A stretch of DNA of 64,000 nucleotides from Pseudonocardia endophytica (GTDB taxonomy: Bacteria; Actinomycetota; Actinomycetes; Mycobacteriales; Pseudonocardiaceae): positions 2,108,001-2,172,000 of the forward strand of contig NZ_SMFZ01000002.1 in assembly GCF_004339565.1 (NCBI RefSeq), given 5' to 3'. The notes under the pieces were generated by a model that saw nothing but the letters and a program-made list of their open reading frames with translations, had not been told where the DNA came from and ran no database searches. How positions within the stretch are numbered: position 1 is the first letter of the stretch; each line of letters begins with the position of its first letter. The position numbers and the translations under genes are program-made. This document shows, piece by piece, positions 23,337 through 32,078 of this stretch.

Positions 23337-24176
23337 TCATCGCACCGCACCCGTCACTGTCTGGAGGGCCGCCGGGTCGGGCAGGGGGCGACCCTCGATG
23401 TGTGCCGCCGCGAGCTCGGCCAGCCGGGGTGCTTCGATCATCGACAGGTGGCGCAGTGCGGGCAGGGTCATCGCCCGCCCTCGCGCGACCCCGTCGGCCA
23501 CTGCCCGGCCCATCTCCGGTGGCGTGGCGTAGTCCTCCTCTCCGGCGAAGGCCAGGGTCGGAGCCGTGATGCGGTCGAGCAGGGCACGGCCGTCCATCGC
23601 GCCAAGTGCTCGGCAGGCGTGCGCATGCGCCTCGGAGCCGGTGCCGACGAAGATCGTCACGACCCGTTGCACCTCGTCCGTGCGCTCTCGGCGGAAGCGT
23701 TCGGTGAACCACCGGTCGACCTGGAACGGGACCTGGTCGGCCCGGCTGGTGGCCAGCACGCGGTCGGCACGTTCGTTCCAGGCCGGGACGGCGTCGTCGC
23801 CGTACCAGGCGGTGGTGTCGGCGAGGCCGAGGGTCCGCACCCGGTCGGGGTGCCGTCCGGCCGCGTCGATCGCGACGCTGCCGCCCATCGACATTCCGAG
23901 CAGGTGCACCTGCGGGAGGCCAAGCCCGTCGAGCAGGGCGATCAGGTCGTCGGCCATGTCTCCGACGTCGAACGGAGCCCCGTCCCACCCGCTGGCGCCA
24001 TGGCCCCTGGCGTCCGGTGCGATGACATCGTAGCGATTCGCGAGCAGGTCGACGACCGGTTCCCAGACCGCGCCGGAGAGCGCCAGCGGGTGCAGGAGTA
24101 CGAGCGGGTCGCCGTCGCCACGCCGCCGGTAGGCGATCCGCCCGGCCGGTCCATCCACATGAGACAACGGTGACAT
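23337..24176 (-). CDS. Alpha/beta hydrolase (3-oxoadipate enol-lactonase-like)
   Basis: A 279-residue hydrolase. The oxyanion segment is LLHPLALSGAVWEPV, the DARGHGASGW strand follows, and the nucleophile elbow is GMSMGG (Ser at about residue 95). The acid lies in LAFAGEEDYATPPEMG and the histidine in ALRHLSMIEAP. The pattern resembles PcaD/enol-lactonase and other ring-cleavage product hydrolases. It starts 1 nt after the amidohydrolase stop, forming the end of the minus-strand catabolic operon. It likely hydrolyses a lactone or ring-opened intermediate. Confidence 0.85.
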   Translation of the reverse strand: MSPLSHVDGPAGRIAYRRRGDGDPLVLLHPLALSGAVWEPVVDLLANRYDVIAPDARGHGASGWDGAPFDVGDMADDLIALLDGLGLPQVHLLGMSMGGSVAIDAAGRHPDRVRTLGLADTTAWYGDDAVPAWNERADRVLATSRADQVPFQVDRWFTERFRRERTDEVQRVVTIFVGTGSEAHAHACRALGAMDGRALLDRITAPTLAFAGEEDYATPPEMGRAVADGVARGRAMTLPALRHLSMIEAPRLAELAAAHIEGRPLPDPAALQTVTGAVR

Positions 24177-24177
24177 G

Positions 24178-25209
24178 TCAGTTCCTCTCCAGGATGGACA
24201 GCACGTTCCCGCCGAGGATGGCGTCCCGGTCGGTCCGGTCGAGCTGGACCGACTCGACGGCTCCGACCGGGTCGGGGTCTCCCAGCGCGAAGGGGTAGTC
24301 GGTGCCGAGCAGTACCCGGCCCGGCCCGACGGCCTCCACGAGGAAGCGGATCGCGGCGGGGGACAGGGCCACCGTGTCGTAGTAAAGATCGGCGAGATAG
24401 TCCGACGGGCGGTCCCGGTCGATCCGGTACGACGACAGGGCGTCCGCGCGATGCCCGCCATCGAGCCGCCCGCTCTGGAACGGCACCAGCCCGCCGCCGT
24501 GCACGGTGATCAGCCGGAGCTTCGGATGGCGGTCCAGGACCCCGGCGAGGATCAGCCGGGCGACCGCGAAGCTGGTGTCGACGAGGCGGCAGTACACGTT
24601 GCCGAACGCAGCGCTCCCCGGCAGCGCCCGCGACGGGCCGTCGGCCGACGGGTGGAGCATCACCGGGATCCCGAGCTGCTCGGCTGCGGCCCAGACCGGT
24701 TCGAGGCGCGGGTCGCCGAGCGTGTCGCAGTGCGCGGGATCGGTGCTCAGGATCAGGCCGGCCATCCCGGCGCCGACCGCCGTGTCCAGATCGTCGGCGG
24801 CATGGTCGGGATCGTGCAGCGCGACGCTGCCCAACACTCCCGCGGCCGCCGCCGCCCCCTCGTCGGCCATCCCAAGCAGTGCGTCGTTGATCCGCCGTGC
24901 CCAGCTGCGGGCGTCCGCGGGGGGCATCGCGGCCGTCGGCTGGATGTCCAGCCACGGTGCGACGAGCTGGCGGTCGATCCGCTGCTCGGTCATCGACGCC
25001 AGTCGGGGCGCAAGCCCGGACATCCGTGGGCGGATCTGGCGCTCCGGCGCGCCGGGCACGACGATGGCGAAGCCGCCGTCGGTCCGCCACACCTCGATCC
25101 CGCCTCCGGCCGGCCGTCGCGCGAGGTCGGCCAGGAAGGTCTCGGGGACCGTGTGGGCGTGGCAGTCGACGACGGGGACGCCGGTCCCCGGTGTCGGCTC
25201 GTCGGTCAC
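24178..25209 (-). CDS. Amidohydrolase 2 family (ACMSD-like) decarboxylase/hydrolase
   Basis: A 343-residue TIM-barrel metalloenzyme. The metal-binding HxH is in VVDCHAHTVPE near residues 15-19, GIPVMLHPSADGPSR contains the next His, RLITVHGGGLVPFQSGRLD a third, and LLGTDYPFALGD the C-terminal Asp. Relatives include aminocarboxymuconate-semialdehyde decarboxylase, gamma-resorcylate decarboxylase and related aromatic-acid enzymes. It is followed by the enol-lactonase-like hydrolase and preceded, after a 118-nt gap holding a stem-loop, by a binding lipoprotein. In this setting it probably decarboxylates or hydrolyses a ring-derived intermediate. Confidence 0.87.
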   Translation of the reverse strand: MTDEPTPGTGVPVVDCHAHTVPETFLADLARRPAGGGIEVWRTDGGFAIVVPGAPERQIRPRMSGLAPRLASMTEQRIDRQLVAPWLDIQPTAAMPPADARSWARRINDALLGMADEGAAAAAGVLGSVALHDPDHAADDLDTAVGAGMAGLILSTDPAHCDTLGDPRLEPVWAAAEQLGIPVMLHPSADGPSRALPGSAAFGNVYCRLVDTSFAVARLILAGVLDRHPKLRLITVHGGGLVPFQSGRLDGGHRADALSSYRIDRDRPSDYLADLYYDTVALSPAAIRFLVEAVGPGRVLLGTDYPFALGDPDPVGAVESVQLDRTDRDAILGGNVLSILERN

Positions 25210-25260
25210 GTTCGTTCCTCTCGGCTCGTCCCGCCCCTGCGGCGGGCGATGGTCAGGGCT

Positions 25261-25282
25261 GCACCGGGCGACGACCCGGTGC
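25261..25282 (-). terminator. Intra-operon stem-loop after binding-protein gene
   Basis: GCACCGGG (25261-25268) and CCCGGTGC (25275-25282) are an exact 8-bp inverted repeat with a 6-nt loop, 46 nt beyond the stop of the binding-protein gene. There is no T-tract. Such stems after solute-binding-protein genes often stabilise the upstream mRNA and lower expression of the genes that follow. Confidence 0.5.
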
Positions 25283-25327
25283 GGTCGCGGCCCGCCGGAT
25301 CCCCTCGTGGCGCCGGGCCATCCGGCC

Positions 25328-26332
25328 TCATCGCCCGTAGAGCGAGTCGATGAAGCCGGACCGGTCGAGCTCGTCGAGGAAGCTGTTGTCGACGTACTTC
25401 GAGACGTCCTGCGGTGCGGTGGTGTCCTGCTTGTCCGCCGCGCTCTCGAACGACGCGCGCAACAACTCCTCGTCGACGTACGGCTTCTCGCGCATCAGGC
25501 GGCGGAAGAAGTCCCACGCGTAGGTGGCCAGCTCCTGGTCGTCGGTGCCGCTGTGCCGCCGGATGCTCGCGACCGACTCCGCCTCGCGCTGCTTGAGCAG
25601 TGAGGTGCACTCGACCTGCGACCGGACGAACGCGGCCACCTCGTCCCGGTTCGTGTCGAGGAAATCCCCGGTCACCGAGTACGCGTTCGCGGCGGCGGGG
25701 TAACCGGTGAAGTCGAGGATCTTGTGAAATCCGCGCTCGCCGGTCCTGGTGGCGTTCGGGGGCTGGCTCACGATGGCGTCCACCGCGCCCTGCTCGAGAG
25801 CCGTGATCTCGGCGGAGACGGTCTTGAGGTACTGGACCGTGACGCGGCCGGTCAGACCTTCGTCCGCCAGCATCGTGCGCAGTGCAATGTCACTCTGCGA
25901 ACCCGGTGAGCTGACAGCGACCCGCTTGCCCGCAAGATCGGCGGGCGAGCCGATGTCGGTCGCTCCCCACATCTCGAGGTAGTACCGGTCGATCGGAACG
26001 GCGATGTAGCGGACGTCGAGACCCTTGAGCGCCCCGGACGCCATCGCCTCCGCGAGCCCGACGGCGATCTGCACGCTCCCGCTGGACACCGCGGCCAGCA
26101 TCTGCGAGCTCGAGTTCAGCTGTGTCAGTTCGACATGGATCCCATTCCGGTCGAACACCCCCTCGTCCACGCACGTGTACAGGTCGGAGTACGCGGCACC
26201 CTGCTGTGAGTAGCCGACCGTGATCGTGCCGGCCGGTCCCGTCCGGCCCGCGGTCGTGCCGGCCGGTGTCCCGCAGCCCGCGAGCGCGAGTACCGCGGTG
26301 AGCACGGCGGCCGCGGCGGTGATCGCCTTCAA
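25328..26332 (-). CDS. ABC transporter substrate-binding lipoprotein (NMT1/SsuA/TauA-like), copy 2
   Basis: A 334-residue lipoprotein with lipobox LALAGCG at about residues 15-21, followed by the NMT1/THI5-like fold: TVGYSQQGAAYSDLYTCVDEGVFDRNGI, then GSPADLAGKRVAVSSPGSQSDIALRTMLADEG. It is clearly a paralogue of the protein at 28571-29560; both share DLYxC, SSQxLA, SGSVQ, RTMLADxGL, GAVDA, YPxAA and VEC. The two shared cysteines may form a disulphide. No permease is adjacent; the likely partners are the ATPase and permease at 34375-36083. The ligand is unknown but probably is a pathway acid. Confidence 0.9.
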   Translation of the reverse strand: MKAITAAAAVLTAVLALAGCGTPAGTTAGRTGPAGTITVGYSQQGAAYSDLYTCVDEGVFDRNGIHVELTQLNSSSQMLAAVSSGSVQIAVGLAEAMASGALKGLDVRYIAVPIDRYYLEMWGATDIGSPADLAGKRVAVSSPGSQSDIALRTMLADEGLTGRVTVQYLKTVSAEITALEQGAVDAIVSQPPNATRTGERGFHKILDFTGYPAAANAYSVTGDFLDTNRDEVAAFVRSQVECTSLLKQREAESVASIRRHSGTDDQELATYAWDFFRRLMREKPYVDEELLRASFESAADKQDTTAPQDVSKYVDNSFLDELDRSGFIDSLYGR

Positions 26333-26380
26333 CGAGTCCTCCTCGATCCCGGGTTGAGCGGGGTGGTTGCGTCCAGCCGC

Positions 26381-27109
26381 TCAGGTCTCGATGCCCACCC
26401 AGCCGGACCCCTCGATGGTGGTCAGACCGCGCATGACCAGGGACGCGGAGAACGCCGCGGCGAGCTTGCCGTCCCGGTCGCGGTACGCACGGATCAGCCG
26501 CTCGTGGTCCTCCACCGAGGTCGCGAGACGTCCTGGCATCGACAGGCTGAGGTGGCGCAGCCGGAGCATCCTCAGACCCATGGTGTCGATCACCCGGACC
26601 AGGGTCGGGTTGCGTGCCAGGCCCGCCTCGGTGTTGCGGAACTCCACGTTCGTCCAGAAGTAGCCGTCGACGTCCCCGGTCGCCGCGGCTGCCTCCAACC
26701 GTTGCTGGACCTCGTCGAGAGCGTCGAGGTCACGATCGGTCGCGCGGTCGACCACCTGGTGGCTGACCATCTCGTAGAGATAGGCCCGGACCCGGTACAT
26801 GTCCTGGACCTCGCTGAGCGACAGCGGTGCGACCCGCGGCCTCCGGTGGGCGGCGATCTCGACGAAACCCTCCCGCTGCAGTGTCAGCAGCGCTTCCCGG
26901 ACCGGTGTGCGGCTGGTGTTGAACGTCCGCGCGAGCTCGACCGAGTTGAGGTCGTCGCCCGGTTTGATGCGGCCCTCGATGATGTCGGTGCCGACCTTGA
27001 TGATGATCTCGTCCACCAGGCTCGAACCGGACTGCTTGTTGAGCACCCGCAGGAGCTCGGCCCGGCTCAGCGCGTGGATGGCGCCGTCACCGGTGACCGG
27101 GTGCGCCAT
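26381..27109 (-). CDS. GntR-family regulator with FCD effector domain
   Basis: A 242-residue regulator. The winged-helix domain spans about residues 28-95 (SSLVDEIIIKVGTDIIEGRIKPGDDLNSVELARTFNTSRTPVREALLTLQREGFVEI). The all-helical FCD domain follows (MYRVRAYLYEMVSHQVV, then HERLIRAYRDRD), which in this family binds a carboxylate ligand through a metal site. It sits inside the operon, 1 nt after the ubiD stop and 48 nt before the second binding-protein gene. It is the obvious candidate to bind the TGTCGAC palindromes upstream of the island's operons; that link is inferred. Confidence 0.9.
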   Translation of the reverse strand: MAHPVTGDGAIHALSRAELLRVLNKQSGSSLVDEIIIKVGTDIIEGRIKPGDDLNSVELARTFNTSRTPVREALLTLQREGFVEIAAHRRPRVAPLSLSEVQDMYRVRAYLYEMVSHQVVDRATDRDLDALDEVQQRLEAAAATGDVDGYFWTNVEFRNTEAGLARNPTLVRVIDTMGLRMLRLRHLSLSMPGRLATSVEDHERLIRAYRDRDGKLAAAFSASLVMRGLTTIEGSGWVGIET

Positions 27110-27110
27110 C

Positions 27111-28574
27111 TCAGCGCCCCCCGAGGACGTCGGGCCACTTGGCGACGACCTTCTGGCACAGGTCGGCGCTGGCTTCTGCGACCTTCGGGAAGCTGTCCAG
27201 CAGCTCGAACGGCCGGCAGGCGTCGATGACCGCCCGGGTGTTGAACGGAGGCCCGTCGCCCGGATCGAGCGGATCGACGCGGCTGCCCCACGTCCGTCGG
27301 AGCACCTCGATGTCCTGGCCCGGCTCGGTCCGGGTGCAGACCGCCCACATCACCTCGCTGAGACTGCGGGTGTCCACGTCGCCGTCCACGACGATCACGA
27401 ACTTGTTCATGTACGCGGCCGCGGGGATCTGTGAGGCGAGCAGGCCGGCCTGCCGTGCGTGGCCGGGGTACTTCTGGTCGATCGCCACGGCCAGCAGCTG
27501 CCGACCGCCGCCCTCCTCGTGCGCCCAGACCCCGCGGACCTCCGGGAGACCGGTTGCCACCAGCGCGTCCAGGATCATCGAGGACTTCATGACGCTGCGC
27601 ATGTAGGAGTAGTCGTGCGGTGGCTTGCCGGGCGGGGTCCCGAGCAGGATCGGGTCGGGCCTGCGGTACACCCGCTCGATCTCGAGCTCGAGCACCTCCT
27701 CCCGGCCGCCGCCACCGCTGTAGTAGCCGGTCCACTCGCCGAACGGACCCTCGTGCGAGCGGCGGTCCGGGTGCAGCCAGCCCTCGACGACGATCTCCGC
27801 GTTGGCCGGCACGGGCAGGCCGGTCACCTGGCCCGGGACGATCTCGACGGGATGGCCCTGGATCGCGCCGACGTAGGCGAGCTCGGAGACGTTCACCGGT
27901 ACCTCGGTCCCGGCCGCGATGACCAGGAGCGGGTCGCTGCCGAGGGTGGCGGTGACCGGACACCGGCCCTTCTCGGCGAACCACTCGCGCACGTGCATCG
28001 CTCCGTGCTTGCCCGCCTCGATGTTGATCGTGGCATGGCGGGGCCCCTGGACCTGCATCCGGTAGGCGCCCGCGTTGACGTGTCCGGTGTGCGGATCGGT
28101 GGTGAACACGGCGCATCCGGTTCCGATGTACCGGCCACCGTCGTCCTCGTGCCACTGCGGGGCCGGGAACGCGGTCAGGTCGATGTCGTCGCCGGACTCG
28201 ACGATCTCGGTGACGGGTCCCGAGGCGACCTCGACGGGTGGGAAGTCGACGGCCCGGGCGATCCACTCGCTGGGCTTCCCACGCAGCGCCCGAACCAGTG
28301 CGTGGTCGTCGAGATCGGATCCGAGCCGCAGGGTGAGTGCGAGCCGGCGCGCGTTCGACATGCTGCCGGTCAGCACGCGGTGACCGTCCGGGTAGCCCTC
28401 GATGCTGTCGAACAGCAGCGCCGCCGGGTTCGCCGAGCGGTAGTTGACCTCCGAGGCCGCGCCGATCTCGAGGTTCCAGTCGGCCCCCCGCACGTCGCGC
28501 ACGTCTCCGAGATCCCGTGCGGCGTCCAGCCACGCCCGCAGGTCGTCGATCTGCCCCGGGGTCCCGGTGCTCAT
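27111..28574 (-). CDS. UbiD family prenyl-FMN-dependent decarboxylase
   Basis: A 487-residue UbiD-type decarboxylase, which would remove CO2 from an aromatic, heteroaromatic or alpha,beta-unsaturated acid (or carboxylate it in reverse). The E-R-E active-site set is visible: Arg172 in NAGAYRMQ, Glu275 and Glu280 in HEGPFGEWTGYY. Other family blocks are GTPPGKPPHDYSYMRS and PAAAYMNKFVIVVDGDVD. The start overlaps the binding-protein stop (ATGA) and the stop is 1 nt from gntR. A separate ubiX gene for its prFMN cofactor begins just across the divergent promoter. Its substrate cannot be deduced from sequence; the transporter and C-C hydrolase nearby suggest a small aromatic or heteroaromatic carboxylate. 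Confidence 0.93.
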   Translation of the reverse strand: MSTGTPGQIDDLRAWLDAARDLGDVRDVRGADWNLEIGAASEVNYRSANPAALLFDSIEGYPDGHRVLTGSMSNARRLALTLRLGSDLDDHALVRALRGKPSEWIARAVDFPPVEVASGPVTEIVESGDDIDLTAFPAPQWHEDDGGRYIGTGCAVFTTDPHTGHVNAGAYRMQVQGPRHATINIEAGKHGAMHVREWFAEKGRCPVTATLGSDPLLVIAAGTEVPVNVSELAYVGAIQGHPVEIVPGQVTGLPVPANAEIVVEGWLHPDRRSHEGPFGEWTGYYSGGGGREEVLELEIERVYRRPDPILLGTPPGKPPHDYSYMRSVMKSSMILDALVATGLPEVRGVWAHEEGGGRQLLAVAIDQKYPGHARQAGLLASQIPAAAYMNKFVIVVDGDVDTRSLSEVMWAVCTRTEPGQDIEVLRRTWGSRVDPLDPGDGPPFNTRAVIDACRPFELLDSFPKVAEASADLCQKVVAKWPDVLGGR

Positions 28575-29560
28575 CGCCCGGCTCCGCTGGTGCCGGCCAG
28601 AGCGGCCTCCACGAAGCTGTTGTCGATGAAGGGCGAGATGTCGTCCGGAACCGGGTTGCTGCCTGCCACGTCCTGCATCGTCTGCCTCACGAGCTTCTCG
28701 TCCACGACCGGCTCGGTCGTCCAGACCTTCGAGAAGAAGTCGTATCCGTACTCAGCGAGCGCGCGATCATCGGTCTTCGTGTACTTCGCGATGGAGGCGA
28801 CCGTCGCGTCACGATTCGCGGGGTTCTTCACGAACTGCAGGCATTCCACGTCGGCCGCGACGAAGTCGGAGACCACGTCGCGATTTTCGGCAGCATAGGA
28901 TCCGGTGACCGTGTACACGCTCGCGGCCGTCGGATACTTCGTTGTGTCGGTGACCTTGTGCCAACCGAATGCTTGAGTCGTCGCCCCCTGGGGCGGAGCG
29001 GTGACGAGCGCGTCGACGGCGCCGTTCTGACCGGCGGACAGCAGGGCGGGCAGCGAGTTCAGGTTGACCACCTGCACGTCCTTGTCCAGGCCCTGGTCGG
29101 CCAGCATCGTCCGGGTCGACTTGTCGGTCACCGAGCCGGGGGCGGTCACCCCGACCTTCTTCCCGGCGAGATCGGCCAGCGAACGCACCTCCGGCCCCGC
29201 CCACAGCTCGGTGAAGTAGACCGGGATCTTCAGCTCCACCATCTTCACGTCGGTGCCGCCGAGGGCGCCGGCAGCGATCGCCGTCCCGTCGCCCCCTGCC
29301 ACCTGGACCGATCCGCTCGTCAGCCCGGCCAGCAGTTGCGAGCTGGTCTTCAGCAGTGTCAGCTCGACCTTCAGCCCGTGCTTCTCGAAGATCCCCTGGT
29401 CCTGGCATGCGTACAGGTCCCCGTACGACGCCGTGTCCGAGGGGTATCCCACCCGGATCGAGCGCAGCCCCCCGTCGCTGCCGCCCGCTCCCGAGCCACA
29501 CCCGGCCAGCAGCAACGACAGGGTCGCCAGCACGCCCATCACGCCCGTTCCTCTGCGCAT
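28571..29560 (-). CDS. ABC transporter substrate-binding lipoprotein (NMT1/SsuA/TauA-like), copy 1
   Basis: A predicted 329-residue lipoprotein. The ATG at 29560 has GAGAGGTG just upstream and yields a proper signal with lipobox LLLAGCG; an in-frame extension to 29689 would run across the operator palindrome and is rejected. The binding fold reads RVGYPSDTASYGDLYACQDQGIFEKHGL, then SLADLAGKKVGVTAPGSVTDKSTRTMLADQG. It is a paralogue of the lipoprotein at 25328-26332. It is the first gene of the minus-strand operon binding protein, ubiD, gntR, binding protein, amidohydrolase, hydrolase, and so is likely to be the most strongly expressed. Confidence 0.9.
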   Translation of the reverse strand: MRRGTGVMGVLATLSLLLAGCGSGAGGSDGGLRSIRVGYPSDTASYGDLYACQDQGIFEKHGLKVELTLLKTSSQLLAGLTSGSVQVAGGDGTAIAAGALGGTDVKMVELKIPVYFTELWAGPEVRSLADLAGKKVGVTAPGSVTDKSTRTMLADQGLDKDVQVVNLNSLPALLSAGQNGAVDALVTAPPQGATTQAFGWHKVTDTTKYPTAASVYTVTGSYAAENRDVVSDFVAADVECLQFVKNPANRDATVASIAKYTKTDDRALAEYGYDFFSKVWTTEPVVDEKLVRQTMQDVAGSNPVPDDISPFIDNSFVEAALAGTSGAGR

Positions 29561-29650
29561 CCCACACCTCTCAGATCGGCTGTCCGCGTCGAGCCGTCGA
29601 GGCCTGTCGACCACGGTGGCGACGGATGTCGTGGCGACTGCCACGAAGAA

Positions 29651-29676
29651 CTGTCGACACTTTAAAGTGTCGACAG
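29651..29676. promoter_or_regulatory. Perfect 26-bp palindrome, candidate GntR operator 1
   Basis: Arms CTGTCGACACTTT and AAAGTGTCGACAG are exact reverse complements with no spacer, containing TGTCGACA twice (29652-29659 and 29668-29675). It lies 91-116 nt upstream of the binding-protein ATG at 29560, in the 407-bp divergent gap shared with ubiX; no gene is seen in that gap. The box recurs at 29867-29878, 34135-34142 and 34298-34305. Confidence 0.7.
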
Positions 29677-29866
29677 CAGGTGTCGTCAAGAGGGAACTCC
29701 GCCGGTTCAGGTCGGCGCGGCGAGTCCGTGCCGCGCGGCTGCTTCAGGTGACGGCAGATGACCAGGTAGTTGCTGTGCTGGGCACGATGGCGCGCCGGAT
29801 GCGGCCGATCGTATGGCGAGGCCGGAACGACCTGTAACGTCGGCGGCAGCGCATCCCTAGCGTCTC

Positions 29867-29878
29867 AAGTGTCGACTT
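29867..29878. promoter_or_regulatory. Candidate GntR operator 2, upstream of ubiX
   Basis: AAGTGTCGACTT shares AAGTGTCGAC with the right arm of the palindrome at 29651-29676. It lies 90 nt before the ubiX ATG, on the ubiX side of the divergent promoter region. Confidence 0.55.
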
Positions 29879-29967
29879 ACGGCGGGGTCAAGATCGTGCG
29901 GTCCGGGACCGGTACGTCGTCCACACGGGCGCCGCACGGACCACGGGCACCGGAACGGGAGGTTCGG

Positions 29968-30558
29968 ATGCGGGTCGTGGTCGCGATGACCGGCGCGAGC
30001 GGTGCGCCCTTCGGGGTGCGAGCGCTGGAGATCCTCGGCGGCAGGGCGGACATCGAGACCCACCTCGTGATGTCGCGGTCGGCCGGCATGACAGTGACGC
30101 ACGAGTGCCCCGGCTGGTCGGTACGGGACGTGGAACGGCTCGCCGACGTCGTCCACCGGCCCACGGCGATCGGCGCGACGATCGCCTCCGGCTCGTATCG
30201 GGTGGACGCCATGCTCGTGCTGCCGTGCTCGATCAAGACACTCTCCGCGGTCGCGTACGGCTACGCGGCCGACCTGATCGGCCGGGCGGCCGACGTCATG
30301 CTCAAGGAGGGGCGGCCGCTGCTGCTGCTCGTCCGGGAGACGCCGCTGCACCTGGGGCACCTGCGGACGATGACGGCCGCCGCCGAGAACGGCGCCGTGA
30401 TCATGCCGCCGGTCCCTGCCTTCTACACCCTTCCCCGCACCGCCGAGGACATCGTCGACCACACGGTGCGCAGGGCGCTGAGCCGGGCCGGGATCCCGGA
30501 TGTGGCGCCGCCGGAATGGGACGGACGGGTCGACGGTCGCCGCCATGAGCCTGGCTGA
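29968..30558 (+). CDS. ubiX: UbiX-type flavin prenyltransferase
   Basis: A 196-residue flavoprotein that would prenylate FMN with dimethylallyl phosphate to make prFMN for UbiD. It begins VVVAMTGASGAPFGVRALEIL (flavin-binding TGASG), and later has VLPCSIKTLSAVAYGYAADLIGRAADVMLKEGRPLLLLVRETPLHLGHL, the family core. GGGAGG lies about 6 nt before the ATG. The gene is divergent from the ubiD operon and leads the plus-strand unit followed by the LLM monooxygenase, so cofactor and decarboxylase are made from one regulated region. Confidence 0.93.
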   Translation: MRVVVAMTGASGAPFGVRALEILGGRADIETHLVMSRSAGMTVTHECPGWSVRDVERLADVVHRPTAIGATIASGSYRVDAMLVLPCSIKTLSAVAYGYAADLIGRAADVMLKEGRPLLLLVRETPLHLGHLRTMTAAAENGAVIMPPVPAFYTLPRTAEDIVDHTVRRALSRAGIPDVAPPEWDGRVDGRRHEPG

Positions 30559-30698
30559 TGGCAGGCCCAAGCAGACGTTGATTGTCGTGCGCCGAGACCG
30601 GACCTAGGCTGATACGTATTCGACCGGCATTCGTCAGAAGCGCGATGCGACGCTCGACCCGAGGGTGCCGGAAATCCTTCTCGAAAAGGGGCACAGAA

Positions 30699-32039
30699 TT
30701 GTCTGAAGCCCAGCCGAAGATGATCGTCACGGCCGCTCTCATGCACGGTCTCGGAATCCACCTCGGTGCCTGGATGGCGCGAGACGGAGACGTGACGGAC
30801 TACGTCTCGCCGGAGCTCTACCTCGACCTCGCCCGCACCGCGGAGCGCGGCAAGCTGCACGCCGTCTTCCTGGCCGAGCAGATCACCAACCAGGAGAACG
30901 GCGTCGACCGGCCGTGCGGCACCCTGGACGCGATCACGGTTCTCGCCACGATGGCCGCGGCGACCGAGCGCGTCGGCCTGATCGGTACGGCCTCGACCAC
31001 CTACAACGAGCCCTACGAGCTGGCACGGCGGTTTGCGACCCTTGACCACCTCAGCGCAGGCAGGGCCGGCTGGAACTCGATCGCCACCCAGAACCCGCAC
31101 ACGGCCGAGCAGTTCGGCAGTACCCGGCACCCCGATCACGGCGACCGGTACGGCCGCGCCGAGGAGTTCCTCGAGGTGGTGGAGAAGCTGTGGGACTCCT
31201 GGGCGGCCGACGCGCTGGTCGGTGACAAGGTCGCCAGGATCTTCGGTGACCCGACCAAGGTCCACGAGATCAACCACGTTGGCGAGAACTTCTCGGTGCG
31301 CGGCCCGCTCCCGTTCGCGCGCTGCCCCCAGGGGCGACCGGTGATCTTCCAGGCCGGCTCGTCGGAGCTCGGACGAGCGCAGGCGGCGACACACGCCGAC
31401 GCGGTGTTCACCGCGGCGCATCTGCTGGAGGACGCGATCGCCTTCCGCGACGACATGCGGACCCGGGCCGAGCGGGCCGGGCGACCCGCCGACCAGATCA
31501 AGATCCTTCCCGGACTCTCGATCATCCTCGGCGACACCGAGGAGAACGCCTGGGCGCGGAAGCGGTCCCTGGAGGAAGCCCTCGGCCTGGGCCCGAACCT
31601 GGCCAAGCTCGCCCGCCGGGTCGGGGTCTCGCTCGAGGTACTGCAGGCGAACCCGGATCGGCCGTTCCCGATCGACCAGCTCGTCCCCGAGTCGGAGTTC
31701 TCCGGGTCGATCGGCTTCCGGCGCAGCATCGTCAATCTCGCCGTGACCGAACGGCTCACGACGCGGGAACTGAGCATGCGCTACGGCGGCGGCCACCAGG
31801 AGGTCATCGGGACACCGGAGCAGGTTGCCGACACCATGCAACGCCAGTTCGAGGCGGGAGGTGCCGACGGCTTCACCCTGATGATCGACATGCTGCCGTC
31901 CGGCCTGCACGACGTCGTCGACCTGCTCGTGCCGGAGCTCCAGCGCCGCGGGTTGTTCCACGAGGACTACCAGCACGACACCCTGCGCGGCGAGCTCGGG
32001 CTCGATCCCGTGGGCCCGCGCACCGCCGTTCCCGCCTGA
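30699..32039 (+). CDS. FMN-dependent LLM monooxygenase (NtaA/SnaA/DszA group)
   Basis: A luciferase-like monooxygenase of the two-component FMNH2-dependent group, about 446 residues from a TTG with AAGGGG 8 nt upstream; the ATG at 30720 is an alternative. Key segments are MHGLGIHLGAWMARDG, LARTAERGKLHAVFLAEQ, RVGLIGTASTTYNEPYELARRFATLDHLSAGRAGWN and RPVIFQAGSS. The group oxidises nitrilotriacetate, EDTA, dibenzothiophene sulfone and N-heterocycles such as pyridine. It is followed after 39 nt by an FMN reductase and then by ribBA, so reduced FMN supply is built into the operon. It could hydroxylate or ring-open the product of decarboxylation. Confidence 0.92.
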   Translation: MSEAQPKMIVTAALMHGLGIHLGAWMARDGDVTDYVSPELYLDLARTAERGKLHAVFLAEQITNQENGVDRPCGTLDAITVLATMAAATERVGLIGTASTTYNEPYELARRFATLDHLSAGRAGWNSIATQNPHTAEQFGSTRHPDHGDRYGRAEEFLEVVEKLWDSWAADALVGDKVARIFGDPTKVHEINHVGENFSVRGPLPFARCPQGRPVIFQAGSSELGRAQAATHADAVFTAAHLLEDAIAFRDDMRTRAERAGRPADQIKILPGLSIILGDTEENAWARKRSLEEALGLGPNLAKLARRVGVSLEVLQANPDRPFPIDQLVPESEFSGSIGFRRSIVNLAVTERLTTRELSMRYGGGHQEVIGTPEQVADTMQRQFEAGGADGFTLMIDMLPSGLHDVVDLLVPELQRRGLFHEDYQHDTLRGELGLDPVGPRTAVPA

Positions 32040-32078
32040 GTCGCGCTTCCGCGCACCCGTCGAGCCAGGAAGTCGCCC

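Noticed and set aside
29561..29689. N-terminal extension of the first binding lipoprotein
   Set aside because: It would read through the 26-bp palindrome and bury the lipoprotein signal; the ATG at 29560 has a good ribosome-binding site.
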